Of a DNA stretch of 31,553 bases, positions 7,278 to 16,190 are shown piece after piece; within the stretch, counting starts at the first letter, position 1; every line of letters begins with the position of its first letter. The notes beneath the pieces were generated by a model that was not told where the DNA came from, searched no databases, and saw only the letters and a program-made list of their open reading frames with translations. The translations under genes were made by a program, and so were the position numbers. Location: positions 1-31,553 of the forward strand of contig CAJGCM010000011.1 in assembly GCA_904501765.1 (NCBI GenBank). The letters run 5' to 3'. Source of the DNA: an uncultured Clostridia bacterium (GTDB lineage Bacteria; Bacillota; Clostridia; Oscillospirales; CAG-272).

Positions 7278-10159
7278 GAAAGCTTACCTCTTTAGTATTT
7301 CTTGTAATTTTGCTTACTCTGTGTTTACTCACCTTCGCTTCCTGTGGCGGTGGACTTGATACGCCGTTAAATCTCGATATTGACGTTCCCACTCAATCCC
7401 TTATATGGGACGAGGTAAAGGGTACCCGTTCGTACACGGTAAAGGTTTCCGACGGGCTTCCCGAAGCGGTAGTTTATACAAACTCCTATTCCCTTGAATA
7501 CCTTGCTCCGGGTGAATACACTCTTTACGTTAAGGCTAACGGTGACGGTCAGGCGACAAACGACTCCGATTGGGCGAAAATTCCTTACAAAAGATATGAG
7601 GAATCAGGGCTTGAATACGCCCTCATAAACGGAGGCAAGGAATATCAGCTTATAGGTGCGGGAGATGCCGAGGGCGAGGTTAAGATGGAAGCGGTCTATC
7701 GTGAAAAGCCTGTTACCTCGATAGCGCCCAAGGCTCTTAACAGTAACACTAAAATTACAGGATTCACCGTTGGAGAAAACGTAAAGACCATCGGTGATAA
7801 GGCATTTATAAAATGCCCTCAGCTCAAATACGTAATTGTGCCTGAGGGTGTAGAGAGTGTTGGCGAGTATGCCTTCCAGAGCTGCAAGCTGCTGGAGAGG
7901 GTGGAGTTGCCAAACACGGTGAAGGAGATAAAGCCTCATACCTTCGCCTGGTGCTCGGCTCTTACAGAGCTTAAAATAGGTAACCAAATCACCGCAGTGG
8001 GCGAGTATGCCTTTTCAAACTGCTCGACTCTTGTAAAGGTGAATTTTGACGGAAACGAAAATAAGGACTTTAAGGTTAATTTCCCCGGTACGCTAAAGGC
8101 GGTGGCGCAGTACGCCTTTGCCGAATGTCATTCGCTTGCCGATATAAATCTCGGTGAGGTTAGGGATATCGCTATAGGAGCTTTCAGCGGCTGTAAGGCG
8201 TTAACCACTGTAAAGCTCGGAGACAGCCTTAAGAAGCTTGGCGATAGCGCATTTTACAAGTGCGAATCGCTACTTGCGATTTCCATTCCCGACAGCGCTG
8301 AGATTATAGAAAAATATGCCTTTGCGGACTGTAAAAAGCTCGCCGAGGTTAATCTTGGAGCAGGACTTAAATCGGTAGGAGTTTCCGTGTTCTACGGCAC
8401 CGCTGTCGAGGAGGCTGCAAAGGCGAGCGGAACCCTCGTTATTGACGGTTGGCTCATTGACGTTTTCGAGGCGAAAAGCCCTGTATTTACCGTTCCTCAG
8501 GGCGTGTGCGGAATTGCAAGCTATGCGGCGTCCGAAAACGACGTGATTAAAAGCTTGAATCTCGGCGGAGTAAAATACGTTTGTGAGGCGGCATTCAACA
8601 AATGCTCGAATCTTGAAGCGGCATTGTTTGACGATTCTCTTGTAAGCATAGATACAGCGGCATTTTATGAATGCCCCTATCTTAAAACGGTAGATTTGGG
8701 AGATTCTGTCGAAGCCATAGGTGACTATGCGTTCTTCGGCTGCGAGAAACTTGACGTTAAGGATGGCGAAAAGGGCATCTCGATTCCCGATTCCGTAAAG
8801 AGAATAGGTAAGCAGGTATTCCGAAATACTTTAGCTTATACGAACGTTTCCAAAACCGAAGCGGGCGGAGGCGTTGTATATATCGACAAATGGGCTGTTG
8901 ATTATATAGTTCCGAAGGATATTTACGCGGATGCCGTTATAAAAGACGGCACCTTTGGAATCGCAAATTACACCTTCGCAACTCAAAGCATTATGAGAGT
9001 AACGATAGAGGATTCCGTAGAGTATATAGGCAGAGGCGCTTTCTATAAGGCGTTCTGCATCTCGGTAGCTCTTCCTTCGGGACTGAAGCATATTGACGAT
9101 TATGCGTTCTACAACTGTCAAAGCACTAACTTCGGCGGATATGAGTACGACCTTGTTATTCCCGACGGAACTCTTACCATAGGTCGCTCGGCGTTTTACA
9201 GTTGTTTCAGTATTCTAAGCTTGTCAGTTCCGCAGAGTGTTGTTTCGATTGGTGATTATGCCTTTTACGATTGCCAGAATATTGGAAATACCGTTGAGGT
9301 AGAGAAGGACACCGGCGAGGTCAACGATGATGGTGAGCCAATCTTTGAGGTGGTAGAGGCGACAGGCTTCATAGAGCTTTCGGAGGGACTTGAGGTGATA
9401 GGCAACAGAGCCTTCCAGGGTTGTCTTTCTATCATAGAGCTTGTTATTCCCGACAGTGTAAATTCGTTAGGCTACCTTGCATTCTATGATTGCCCCGAAC
9501 TTAAGGAAATTCATTTCGGCAAAGGAATTACAGAGATAAAGGACCATATGTTCCATAACAATACGTCTATTGAAAGGGTGGTTATTTCCGGTGCGCTTGA
9601 GAAGATAGGAGATGGCGCATTCGAGGGCTGTACCTCTCTTGAAGTAATAGATATGAAGAGTGTGAAGAATATCGGCAACCGTGCCTTCTTCGGATGCTCA
9701 TCTCTTAAAAGCGTCACCCTTCCTGAAAATCTTCAGTCTATTGGAGATAGCGCCTTCATAGGCTGCAGAGGCTTAAGCGCCATCATTATTCCCGAGAGTG
9801 TAGTAAGCATTGGAAATCACGCCTTTAACGGTCTTAATAATCTGACTCTTTATTTAGAGGCAGACAGTGTGCCGAAGGGCTTCAGTAAATTGTTTAACTC
9901 CTCCTTCAGACCCATAGTTCTTGGGTGTGAGCTTTCGGAGGACGGAAAATTTGTCACCTCCTTCACCAAGGGTGAGGTGTTGAATTCACTGGCAATAAAC
10001 GGAATAAGTGACCCCATCCATGAAGGATATGAATTTGTGGGCTGGTCCACCGAGGCGGGCAGCGACAAGGGCGATTATACCTCGGAAACCGTTAGCGACG
10101 CCAAGGACGGCGTAAAGCTTTACGCAGTATGGAACAAAATTTCTGGCGGTAATAACTAA
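7274..10159 (+). CDS. BspA-like LRR_5 lipoprotein with a C-terminal InlB B-repeat
   Basis: The N-terminus is a lipoprotein signal with lipobox FASC and the lipidated Cys at residue 24, so the protein should be anchored on the outer face of the membrane. A short fibronectin-like beta region (about 35-110) precedes a long array of LRR_5 (BspA/TpLRR) repeats from about 146 to 862. The repeats show the recurrent pattern AFxxCxxLxxVxLxxxVxxIGxxAF. Near residues 380-420 and 540-580 the array is broken by short inserts containing a WLID or WAVD motif. A Flg_new/InlB B-type domain (GYEFVGW to LYAVWNK) ends the protein. LRR_5 proteins are generally binding or adhesion proteins. The ATGA overlap with the VWA gene makes its membership of the MoxR operon very likely, which is unusual for such a protein. 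Confidence 0.92.
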   Translation: MRKLTSLVFLVILLTLCLLTFASCGGGLDTPLNLDIDVPTQSLIWDEVKGTRSYTVKVSDGLPEAVVYTNSYSLEYLAPGEYTLYVKANGDGQATNDSDWAKIPYKRYEESGLEYALINGGKEYQLIGAGDAEGEVKMEAVYREKPVTSIAPKALNSNTKITGFTVGENVKTIGDKAFIKCPQLKYVIVPEGVESVGEYAFQSCKLLERVELPNTVKEIKPHTFAWCSALTELKIGNQITAVGEYAFSNCSTLVKVNFDGNENKDFKVNFPGTLKAVAQYAFAECHSLADINLGEVRDIAIGAFSGCKALTTVKLGDSLKKLGDSAFYKCESLLAISIPDSAEIIEKYAFADCKKLAEVNLGAGLKSVGVSVFYGTAVEEAAKASGTLVIDGWLIDVFEAKSPVFTVPQGVCGIASYAASENDVIKSLNLGGVKYVCEAAFNKCSNLEAALFDDSLVSIDTAAFYECPYLKTVDLGDSVEAIGDYAFFGCEKLDVKDGEKGISIPDSVKRIGKQVFRNTLAYTNVSKTEAGGGVVYIDKWAVDYIVPKDIYADAVIKDGTFGIANYTFATQSIMRVTIEDSVEYIGRGAFYKAFCISVALPSGLKHIDDYAFYNCQSTNFGGYEYDLVIPDGTLTIGRSAFYSCFSILSLSVPQSVVSIGDYAFYDCQNIGNTVEVEKDTGEVNDDGEPIFEVVEATGFIELSEGLEVIGNRAFQGCLSIIELVIPDSVNSLGYLAFYDCPELKEIHFGKGITEIKDHMFHNNTSIERVVISGALEKIGDGAFEGCTSLEVIDMKSVKNIGNRAFFGCSSLKSVTLPENLQSIGDSAFIGCRGLSAIIIPESVVSIGNHAFNGLNNLTLYLEADSVPKGFSKLFNSSFRPIVLGCELSEDGKFVTSFTKGEVLNSLAINGISDPIHEGYEFVGWSTEAGSDKGDYTSETVSDAKDGVKLYAVWNKISGGNN

Positions 10160-10174
10160 ATTGAGGAATTAAAT

Positions 10175-13100
10175 ATGAGAAACAGAAAAACATTCAGAAC
10201 CTTTGCGCTTTTAGCTTTGGTAATCTGTCTTGCAGCGCTTACATTCTGTCTTGTTTCCTGTACGGAAACTATTGACGATATGTACATAGCAAGTTCTAAT
10301 GCTCCCCGCCGTACCTACGTTCAGGGGCAGGACTTGGATTTGTCCAAGGGCGCTCTTACAGTGGTAACGGGGGACGGCGACGTTCTTATCCCTCTTAATT
10401 CCGAGGAGGTAAGCGTCAGCGGATACGAAAAAGATAAGCTTGGCGAGCAGACGGTCACCTTTACCTACAAGGAATTAAGCGCAACTCTCACCGTAAACGT
10501 AATTCCCCGTATCTCTGCCGAGGGATATGAGGCGAACTACTTTGTAAAGGACGAGTTTAATAAAAACGTCGGCAGAATAGTTGTTGCATCCGACGATGCT
10601 ACCACCTTTACCGTTAATATGAACGACTCAAGGGTACAGCTTGTTTCCTTTGATTCGGATAAAGCGGGCAAGGCTGTCGTAACGGTTAAATATACCGATG
10701 GCGGAGTAAGCTATAACTGTCAGTTTGAGGTAACAGTTCACGAGTATGCGAGCATCACCTTTACACCCCCTACGAAGAAGGGCTACGAAAGCCACGAGAG
10801 CGCAGGGCTTGACCTTAAGGGAGGCTACTTTACCGTAACATCTAAAGACGGCACTCTTGAGAAGGACGTTAAGCTTACAGAGGATATGATAAAGGGCGGC
10901 TTCAACCTCTCGGCGGCTACTATGAGTAACCGTTATACCCCCTTGAATCAGACAATTAGCGTAGAATATCTTACTAAGAAGGATTCCTACGATATAAAAA
11001 TCATTTTCAGTAACGTTTCTGTTGTTAATTATTACGGAAACGGAATTCTTGCAGATATTGATTGGACGGCAGACCCGAATCCCGAAAGCGTTATGACAAA
11101 GGCAGAGGAAGAGGCGGCGATTGACGCTACCAAAGCCTACTATAACCTTAACGACGACCTTAAGGATTTAATATCCGATGAGGTAAAGGATGTGGTAGTA
11201 CACGCAGGCGTGGTTGCAATCTCCCGCCAGTTTGACTTAGAGCTTGAAGCCTTTTCTCACGTATTTGCGATAGACGAGGAGAATAACCTCTATCTTACCG
11301 CAGAGGAATATCAGCCCGTTGCCGATAGCCTTGAGGAAATCAAGGACGACGATGCGGCGATTAACGTTCTGGCAGAACTTCTTATCAGCCTTAAGGAAGA
11401 ATTTAAAGACGTCAGCATTACCGCTGATAAGACAGTGGGCGAGTACGTAAAGATTTACACCAGAGATATGCGTGATTATATGGTCGATATTATTGAGCAT
11501 ATGGTTAACGTTTTTGAGCCTGTTAAGGATATTCCCGAGAACTGGACTAACGAAACTCTCGAACAGTATGCAGACGAAATTCTCGCCGTTACCCTGCAGA
11601 TAAACAGCGCAGGATACTACACTAACGGCAATGCGGATTTCTATAATCTCATTCTTGCTAAATGGAGAGGCGATAAGGGCGATTACTTTGATATACTCTA
11701 CTCCTATTACCTCTACGTTGAAGAGGATACCGAGTTTATAAAAACCAAAATGGTTGGCAGCGTTCCGCTTCCCGGAAAGCTTGAGGATTGGTATGCATCT
11801 CTTTCTCTTGCGGTTTATTACGAGACATATTTTTATAAATATTACGGCACTAAGGAAGGTATGCTTCAGGATACATCGTCGTTTATGTTGAACTACTTTA
11901 CAGCCCTTGAGCTTGCCGAGGAAATAAAGACTTCGGGTAACAAGCTCTGGTGTGACGTTTTCGCAGCCTGTGACGGAGATGAGATGAACCATAAGCTTAT
12001 GTACACCAGTGATTTCGGATATCTTTATCATCTTGGTGGCGTAAGAGATTCAGCAGATGTTGAGGCACTTTGGAAGGATTATTTTGAGCTTCTTAAGCTT
12101 TACAACAAGGGAGAGCTTTCTGCGGAGGCTCAAGGTACCGAAATCAAGGCTTTGTTCGATAGCCTTGTAAATCTTACTCCCCGTGAGCTTTTCGGATTCC
12201 TTTCTTCTCTTAACTTTATGTACGGCGTGACCGTTCATCCAAATAACGTGTTGAGCTATGGCGAGGATTCCTCGTATAATATGTTCACCAAGCTGCTTCG
12301 CGATTATTATCTTCCCACCCTTACCGATGCGGTAAAGCCTATGTTTGCAAAGATTCTTCTTGCTATGGAAAACTATGCTCTCGTAGGTCATAACGGTGAT
12401 GCTATGACGAAGTTCAAGGAAAACATGGCGGAGCTGAAGACGGCATACGAGGCTCTCACAGAGTCTTCTGACGAGAAGAGCTTCGACGATAACCTGCTCC
12501 TTGCATATTCTAAATATCTTGATATTTACAACCTTGAGATGGGTACTGTAAGCGCCGAGATTTCCGCATCCGACGAGGCTCTTCTCGCTGAGCTTAAGGC
12601 ATCTCTTGACAGATATTTTGCTCTTCATGCCTATATGGGCGGACTCAAGAATATCCCCTCAGAGCTTTACGGCATTCTTTACGCAGCTTATGCAGAATCC
12701 GATGCTATTTATAATGAAGCGCTTGAATATATAAGTGAAGATGCTCTTCCTTATATGTTCTGGAAGACGTATAGCTTCAGCCAAGGAGAATACAACCTCG
12801 GCGCGGCATTCAATCTCGTTGCCTCAACAACCATAAAAATGCTTGATAACCGTAGCTTCGGCGATGCTTCCGATAAGGTTTACTCCGCATGGGAGCTTTA
12901 CAAGAATTACGGTATGAAGGATGTGTTTGCGGGCCTTGCGGCATTGCTTTACTATGGCTACAATCCCGAAGCGGTGGAATTGGATTCAGAATATATAGTA
13001 AAGGCTATGGATACTGTTGCAAAGCTCAATGGAATGCAGTACAGCATACTTAGCTATCTCAACGTTGCCTCGCCTTACTACGAAGCTCTTGAAGAATACT

Positions 13101-13300
13101 TTGCAGAGAATCTTACTGAGGGTGGCTGTGAGGTTGCAGATGCGCTTGTTAAAGCGGAGCTTGCATATCGCCAGGGTAACACCGAGGCATTTGACGCTCT
13201 TATGGCAAATGTTCAGACGAAATACGCAGCTCTTACAAACGGAGATAAGAGCTACCTTAGCGGCATTTATACCTATTATATGAATATCTATAATAGCTGA
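10175..13300 (+). CDS. Large lipoprotein with Ig-like domains and a long helical region, function unknown
   Basis: A lipoprotein signal with lipobox LVSC (Cys 29) starts the protein. Residues about 40-290 hold two or three bacterial Ig-like (Big_3-type) domains; the first begins near the YVQGQDLDLSKG stretch, and the later ones are looser matches. The rest (about 300-1040) is predicted mainly helical, rich in Glu, Ala, Leu and Tyr, and I recognise no family in it. Recurrent pieces such as AYSKYLDIY and IYTYYMNIY suggest a helical repeat scaffold (TPR-like), but this is only an impression. There is no C-terminal membrane helix. A GAGGAA ribosome site precedes the start, 15 nt after the LRR lipoprotein. 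It is the last gene of the MoxR operon and is followed by a terminator, so it may be an exported client or effector of that system. Confidence 0.85.
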   Translation: MRNRKTFRTFALLALVICLAALTFCLVSCTETIDDMYIASSNAPRRTYVQGQDLDLSKGALTVVTGDGDVLIPLNSEEVSVSGYEKDKLGEQTVTFTYKELSATLTVNVIPRISAEGYEANYFVKDEFNKNVGRIVVASDDATTFTVNMNDSRVQLVSFDSDKAGKAVVTVKYTDGGVSYNCQFEVTVHEYASITFTPPTKKGYESHESAGLDLKGGYFTVTSKDGTLEKDVKLTEDMIKGGFNLSAATMSNRYTPLNQTISVEYLTKKDSYDIKIIFSNVSVVNYYGNGILADIDWTADPNPESVMTKAEEEAAIDATKAYYNLNDDLKDLISDEVKDVVVHAGVVAISRQFDLELEAFSHVFAIDEENNLYLTAEEYQPVADSLEEIKDDDAAINVLAELLISLKEEFKDVSITADKTVGEYVKIYTRDMRDYMVDIIEHMVNVFEPVKDIPENWTNETLEQYADEILAVTLQINSAGYYTNGNADFYNLILAKWRGDKGDYFDILYSYYLYVEEDTEFIKTKMVGSVPLPGKLEDWYASLSLAVYYETYFYKYYGTKEGMLQDTSSFMLNYFTALELAEEIKTSGNKLWCDVFAACDGDEMNHKLMYTSDFGYLYHLGGVRDSADVEALWKDYFELLKLYNKGELSAEAQGTEIKALFDSLVNLTPRELFGFLSSLNFMYGVTVHPNNVLSYGEDSSYNMFTKLLRDYYLPTLTDAVKPMFAKILLAMENYALVGHNGDAMTKFKENMAELKTAYEALTESSDEKSFDDNLLLAYSKYLDIYNLEMGTVSAEISASDEALLAELKASLDRYFALHAYMGGLKNIPSELYGILYAAYAESDAIYNEALEYISEDALPYMFWKTYSFSQGEYNLGAAFNLVASTTIKMLDNRSFGDASDKVYSAWELYKNYGMKDVFAGLAALLYYGYNPEAVELDSEYIVKAMDTVAKLNGMQYSILSYLNVASPYYEALEEYFAENLTEGGCEVADALVKAELAYRQGNTEAFDALMANVQTKYAALTNGDKSYLSGIYTYYMNIYNS

Positions 13301-13329
13301 GGCTGCCGTATTTCGGCATAAATTAAATA

Positions 13330-13370
13330 AAAACAGAGGTGTTGTATTAACAGTGCAGCACCTCTGTTTT
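13330..13370 (+). terminator. Intrinsic terminator of the MoxR/VWA/lipoprotein operon
   Basis: Arms 13330-13341 and 13359-13370 pair perfectly over 12 bp (core ACAGAGGTG/CACCTCTGT). The stem extends inward by about five more pairs, two of them G-U. A T-rich run (TTTTGATTTTT) follows on the + strand. A-rich sequence on the left side means it could also act on the opposite strand. A small TGCCG/CGGCA hairpin at 13304-13318 lies just before it. Confidence 0.9.
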
Positions 13371-13555
13371 GATTTTTGCCGCTTCAAAGAGATTAAGGTT
13401 AAAAACCTTCGGTACTCCATTCGTTAATTATAGTTTTTATTCTATCCTCGTTTTCTCGCTCGTCAGCCGAGGATTTCTGCAAAAAATCCGTTTGCCTCGG
13501 CTTTCGTAATTCGGAATAACAGAAAACATAGAACAAATAATAAAACAGCAAAAGC
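13371..13555. other. Hairpin-rich spacer between convergent operons
   Basis: I see no credible gene here. It contains a palindrome AAGGTT-AAA-AACCTT at 13395-13409. It also has a nested set of arms in which CGAGGA (13468-13473) can pair either with TCCTCG upstream (13445-13450) or, as part of AGCCGAGG (13465-13472), with CCTCGGCT downstream (13495-13502). GGATTT and AAATCC at 13471-13476 and 13484-13489 give a third option. This may be a remnant of a dispersed intergenic repeat or an untranslated RNA segment. Confidence 0.5.
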
Positions 13556-13604
13556 AAAAAGCATTTCAAGCAGCCGCATTTATGGCGAGCTTGAAATGCT
13601 TTTT
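13556..13604 (-). terminator. Intrinsic terminator of the subtilase/Opp operon
   Basis: Arms 13556-13571 and 13589-13604 form a perfect 16-bp stem (core GCATTTCAAGC/GCTTGAAATGC). The 17-nt loop has an inner GCC/GGC pairing. T-runs flank the stem on either strand, so it can work in both directions. It lies 78 nt beyond the end of the last minus-strand gene. Confidence 0.9.
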
Positions 13605-13681
13605 TATGTTTATTATGCGTTTTTAAATTGAACGGCTCCTCGTATTCTGAAAATGAAATAAAAGGTTGGCAAAGCTCTCTT

Positions 13682-13936
13682 TTAAATCAAAAACAGATAC
13701 AAAAGAAGCGCTGCAAGCCCGAAAGCTAAAACACAGCAGAGCAATACGGGACCGTAAACCACTATGGCTGCCTTTATCATTGCCCATCTTTCACCACCCG
13801 TAACAAGGGGGCGATTGCGTTTTTTCTTATCAAGCTCCTCCTCTTCCTCCGGAGTCATACCGTCAAGGAAGGACATATTGTAAATCGTTTCCCCTGTGTC
13901 TTCCTTGTAAACGGTTTTTTTCTTTTTCTCTTTCAT
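13682..13936 (-). CDS. Small membrane protein of 84 residues, function unknown
   Basis: The N-terminal half is highly charged (KEKKKK at the start and EEEEELDKKKR at about 30-40). The C-terminal 32 residues (from about 53) are hydrophobic, enough for one long or two short membrane segments, ending LYLFLI. I recognise no family. It starts 6 nt after the oppF stop and is the last gene before the terminator, so it is almost certainly co-transcribed with the transporter. Only a poor ribosome site (AAGG very close to the ATG) is visible, so expression may rely on re-initiation after oppF. It might be an accessory subunit of the transporter or an unrelated passenger. The + strand frames here look like noise. 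Confidence 0.75.
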   Translation of the reverse strand: MKEKKKKTVYKEDTGETIYNMSFLDGMTPEEEEELDKKKRNRPLVTGGERWAMIKAAIVVYGPVLLCCVLAFGLAALLLYLFLI

Positions 13937-13942
13937 ACCTTG

Positions 13943-15010
13943 TTACTGCTCGGATTCTTCCGCAAGATGACACGCAACGAAATGACCGGGAGCAACCTCT
14001 GTCATAATGGGCGCTTCCTCACGGCATCTATCCGTGCAATATTTACATCTGGTATGGAATTTACAGCCCTTGGGAGGATTTGCAGGGCTGGGAAGCTCGC
14101 CCTCAAGGACCACAGGCTCGGACTTGCGGTGGGGATTTGCAACAGGAACCGCAGAGAAGAGTGCCTGGGTGTAAGGATGCTTCGCATTTTGGCAGATTTC
14201 CTTTGTATTTCCCATTTCTACGATGTTTCCAAGATACATAACCGCTATTTCGTCGGAGATGTATTTTACAACCGAAAGGTCGTGGGAAATAAATATGTAG
14301 GACATACCCTCTTCTCGCTGAAGCTTCTTGAGAAGATTGATTATCTGCGCCTGAATAGATACGTCAAGAGCAGATACTGGCTCGTCGCATATAACCAGCT
14401 TGGGCTTTACAGCGAGAGCTCTCGCAATACATATTCTCTGGCGCTGACCACCCGAGAATTCGTGAGGATATCTGTCGTAATGGTGAGGCTGAAGTCCGCA
14501 TCTTTCCATTACGCCTCTCACGTATGCGGCAACCTCTGCCTGGGGAACGATTTTGTGTATTTTGACCGCTTCCCCAATAATATCTCCAACCGTCATACGA
14601 GGAGGAAGAGAGGAATAGGGGTCTTGGAATATAAGCTGAAGCTCTGTGCGCAGCTTGTAAAATTCCCCGCGGGAAATGGAGGCAAGGTCGTAATCCTTGA
14701 TATTGCCGTCTGAGTCCTTTGAATGGTAGACTGCAGAGCCTTCGGTTACGTCATAAAGGCGGAGAATGGTTCTTCCGAGAGTCGTTTTTCCGCAACCGGA
14801 TTCTCCGACAACTCCAAGAGTCTTTCCTCGCTCAAGGGTAAAGGAAACTCCGTCTACCGCACGAAGATATGCGGTAGGCTTACCGAAGAAGCTTTTAGCG
14901 ACGGGGAAATACTGCTTAAGACCGTTTACCTCAAGTATAAGGTCACGTCCGTCATCACGTACAGGCGCATCGGCGTTTTCATTTGAAGTAACATTCTTTT
15001 CTTCTGACAT
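13943..15010 (-). CDS. oppF: Oligopeptide ABC transporter ATP-binding protein OppF
   Basis: This is the second ATPase subunit of a peptide importer; it hydrolyses ATP on the cytoplasmic face together with OppD. Walker [10 protein letters not shown] is at residues 69-77, the Q-loop Gln at 129, signature SGGQR at 186-190 and Walker B VICDE at 206-210, followed by the D-loop SALD. After the Q-loop the usual SLNPRMTVG stretch reads SLPPRMTVG. The C-terminal oligopeptide/dipeptide domain has the Cys-rich patch [14 protein letters not shown], typical of OppD/OppF proteins that may bind an Fe-S cluster. The length of 355 residues is normal. The start overlaps the oppD stop by 1 nt (TAATG). An assignment as dppF cannot be excluded from sequence. 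Confidence 0.95.
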   Translation of the reverse strand: MSEEKNVTSNENADAPVRDDGRDLILEVNGLKQYFPVAKSFFGKPTAYLRAVDGVSFTLERGKTLGVVGESGCGKTTLGRTILRLYDVTEGSAVYHSKDSDGNIKDYDLASISRGEFYKLRTELQLIFQDPYSSLPPRMTVGDIIGEAVKIHKIVPQAEVAAYVRGVMERCGLQPHHYDRYPHEFSGGQRQRICIARALAVKPKLVICDEPVSALDVSIQAQIINLLKKLQREEGMSYIFISHDLSVVKYISDEIAVMYLGNIVEMGNTKEICQNAKHPYTQALFSAVPVANPHRKSEPVVLEGELPSPANPPKGCKFHTRCKYCTDRCREEAPIMTEVAPGHFVACHLAEESEQ

Positions 15011-16185
15011 TAACCCTCGCCTCCTTCCTCGTGGTATAAGTGGCAGAATACGCTGTGAGTAGGCGAAACCTTGATTTCACGGGGATAGCATTTACCCTCG
15101 CAATCAGCGCAGCGCATATTACATCTGCCTTTAAAAAGACATTCGTCGGGAATGTTTATGGGGTTAGGCACGTTTCCAGGAATACTGTAAAGCTCCTCTG
15201 CGGCATCGGATGCCAGCGATGGCTTTGCCTTCTGTATGCCTATTGTATAGGGGTGAAGGGGATTGTCGAAAATGTCGTAAACCGTACCCTTTTCAACAAT
15301 TTTTCCTGCGTACATAACTACTACGTAGTCAGCCATCTCCGCAACGACACCCAGGTCGTGAGTGATAAGCATTATAGAGGCCTCGCAGTCCTTCTGCACA
15401 CGCTTAAGAAGGTTAAGTATCTGGTTCTGAATAGTAACGTCAAGAGCTGTGGTAGGCTCGTCAGCTATAATAAGCTTTGGGTTGCCTGTGAGGGCGATAG
15501 CTATCATAACTCTCTGACGCATACCGCCGGAAAGCTGGTGAGGATAATAGTTTATAATAGTTTCGGGCATAGGAATGCCGACCATAGTCAGCATTTCAAT
15601 TGCCTTTGCGTGAGCCTCTTCCTTAGTACCCTCGGGATTGTTGAGATAGAATACCTCTTCAATCTGATAACCTACCGTAAATACGGGGTTAAGGCTTGTC
15701 ATAGGCTCCTGGAATATCATAGATATATCCTTGCCTCGTATACGGCACATATCAAGAGTGGGCATTTTTGTGATGTCATAGCACTTGTCCTGCCCATTCT
15801 CCTGACCTAATTCGCCTGAATTAAATCTGATTTCTCCGCCGACAACCTGTCCCTGGGGAGCCTGTACCAGCTGCATAATGGAAAGGCTCGTTACGCTCTT
15901 TCCGCAGCCAGACTCGCCAACAAGGCCTATAATTGAGTTCTTGGGAACGTCGAAGGAAATCTTGTTAACCGACTTAACTACTCCGTTATCGGTGTAGAAA
16001 TAGGTTTCAAGGTCCTCGATTTCAAGAATGTTGTCGTTGGATTTCATAACGGTAGTGTACTGGTCGGGGGTACGCTTCTCACGCTTGAGCTTTTCATATT
16101 TCTTCATTTCGCGAAGGTTGCTTTTAATGATAGCTCGGCTCTCCTTCAAGGTGAGAAGGTTTGGATTTCTTTTCTTATTATTCAT
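15010..16185 (-). CDS. oppD: Oligopeptide ABC transporter ATP-binding protein OppD
   Basis: This is the first ATPase subunit of the peptide importer. From the chosen start, Walker A GESGCGKS is at residues 90-97, with signature LSGGMRQR near 220, Walker B IIADE and the D-loop TALD just after. The C-terminal Cys-rich oligopeptide domain ([11 protein letters not shown]) is present. The start at 16185 is preferred because AAGAGG lies 8 nt upstream; ATG at 16191 and GTG at 16194 are in frame but sit only 2 nt or less from that site. With this start the protein has an extra N-terminal segment of about 46 Lys/Arg-rich residues before the usual OppD beginning at [13 protein letters not shown]. The ATG at that internal position is an alternative start, but I see the open frame and a better ribosome site further up. 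Confidence 0.94.
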   Translation of the reverse strand: MNNKKRNPNLLTLKESRAIIKSNLREMKKYEKLKREKRTPDQYTTVMKSNDNILEIEDLETYFYTDNGVVKSVNKISFDVPKNSIIGLVGESGCGKSVTSLSIMQLVQAPQGQVVGGEIRFNSGELGQENGQDKCYDITKMPTLDMCRIRGKDISMIFQEPMTSLNPVFTVGYQIEEVFYLNNPEGTKEEAHAKAIEMLTMVGIPMPETIINYYPHQLSGGMRQRVMIAIALTGNPKLIIADEPTTALDVTIQNQILNLLKRVQKDCEASIMLITHDLGVVAEMADYVVVMYAGKIVEKGTVYDIFDNPLHPYTIGIQKAKPSLASDAAEELYSIPGNVPNPINIPDECLFKGRCNMRCADCEGKCYPREIKVSPTHSVFCHLYHEEGGEG

Positions 16186-16190
16186 CTTCA

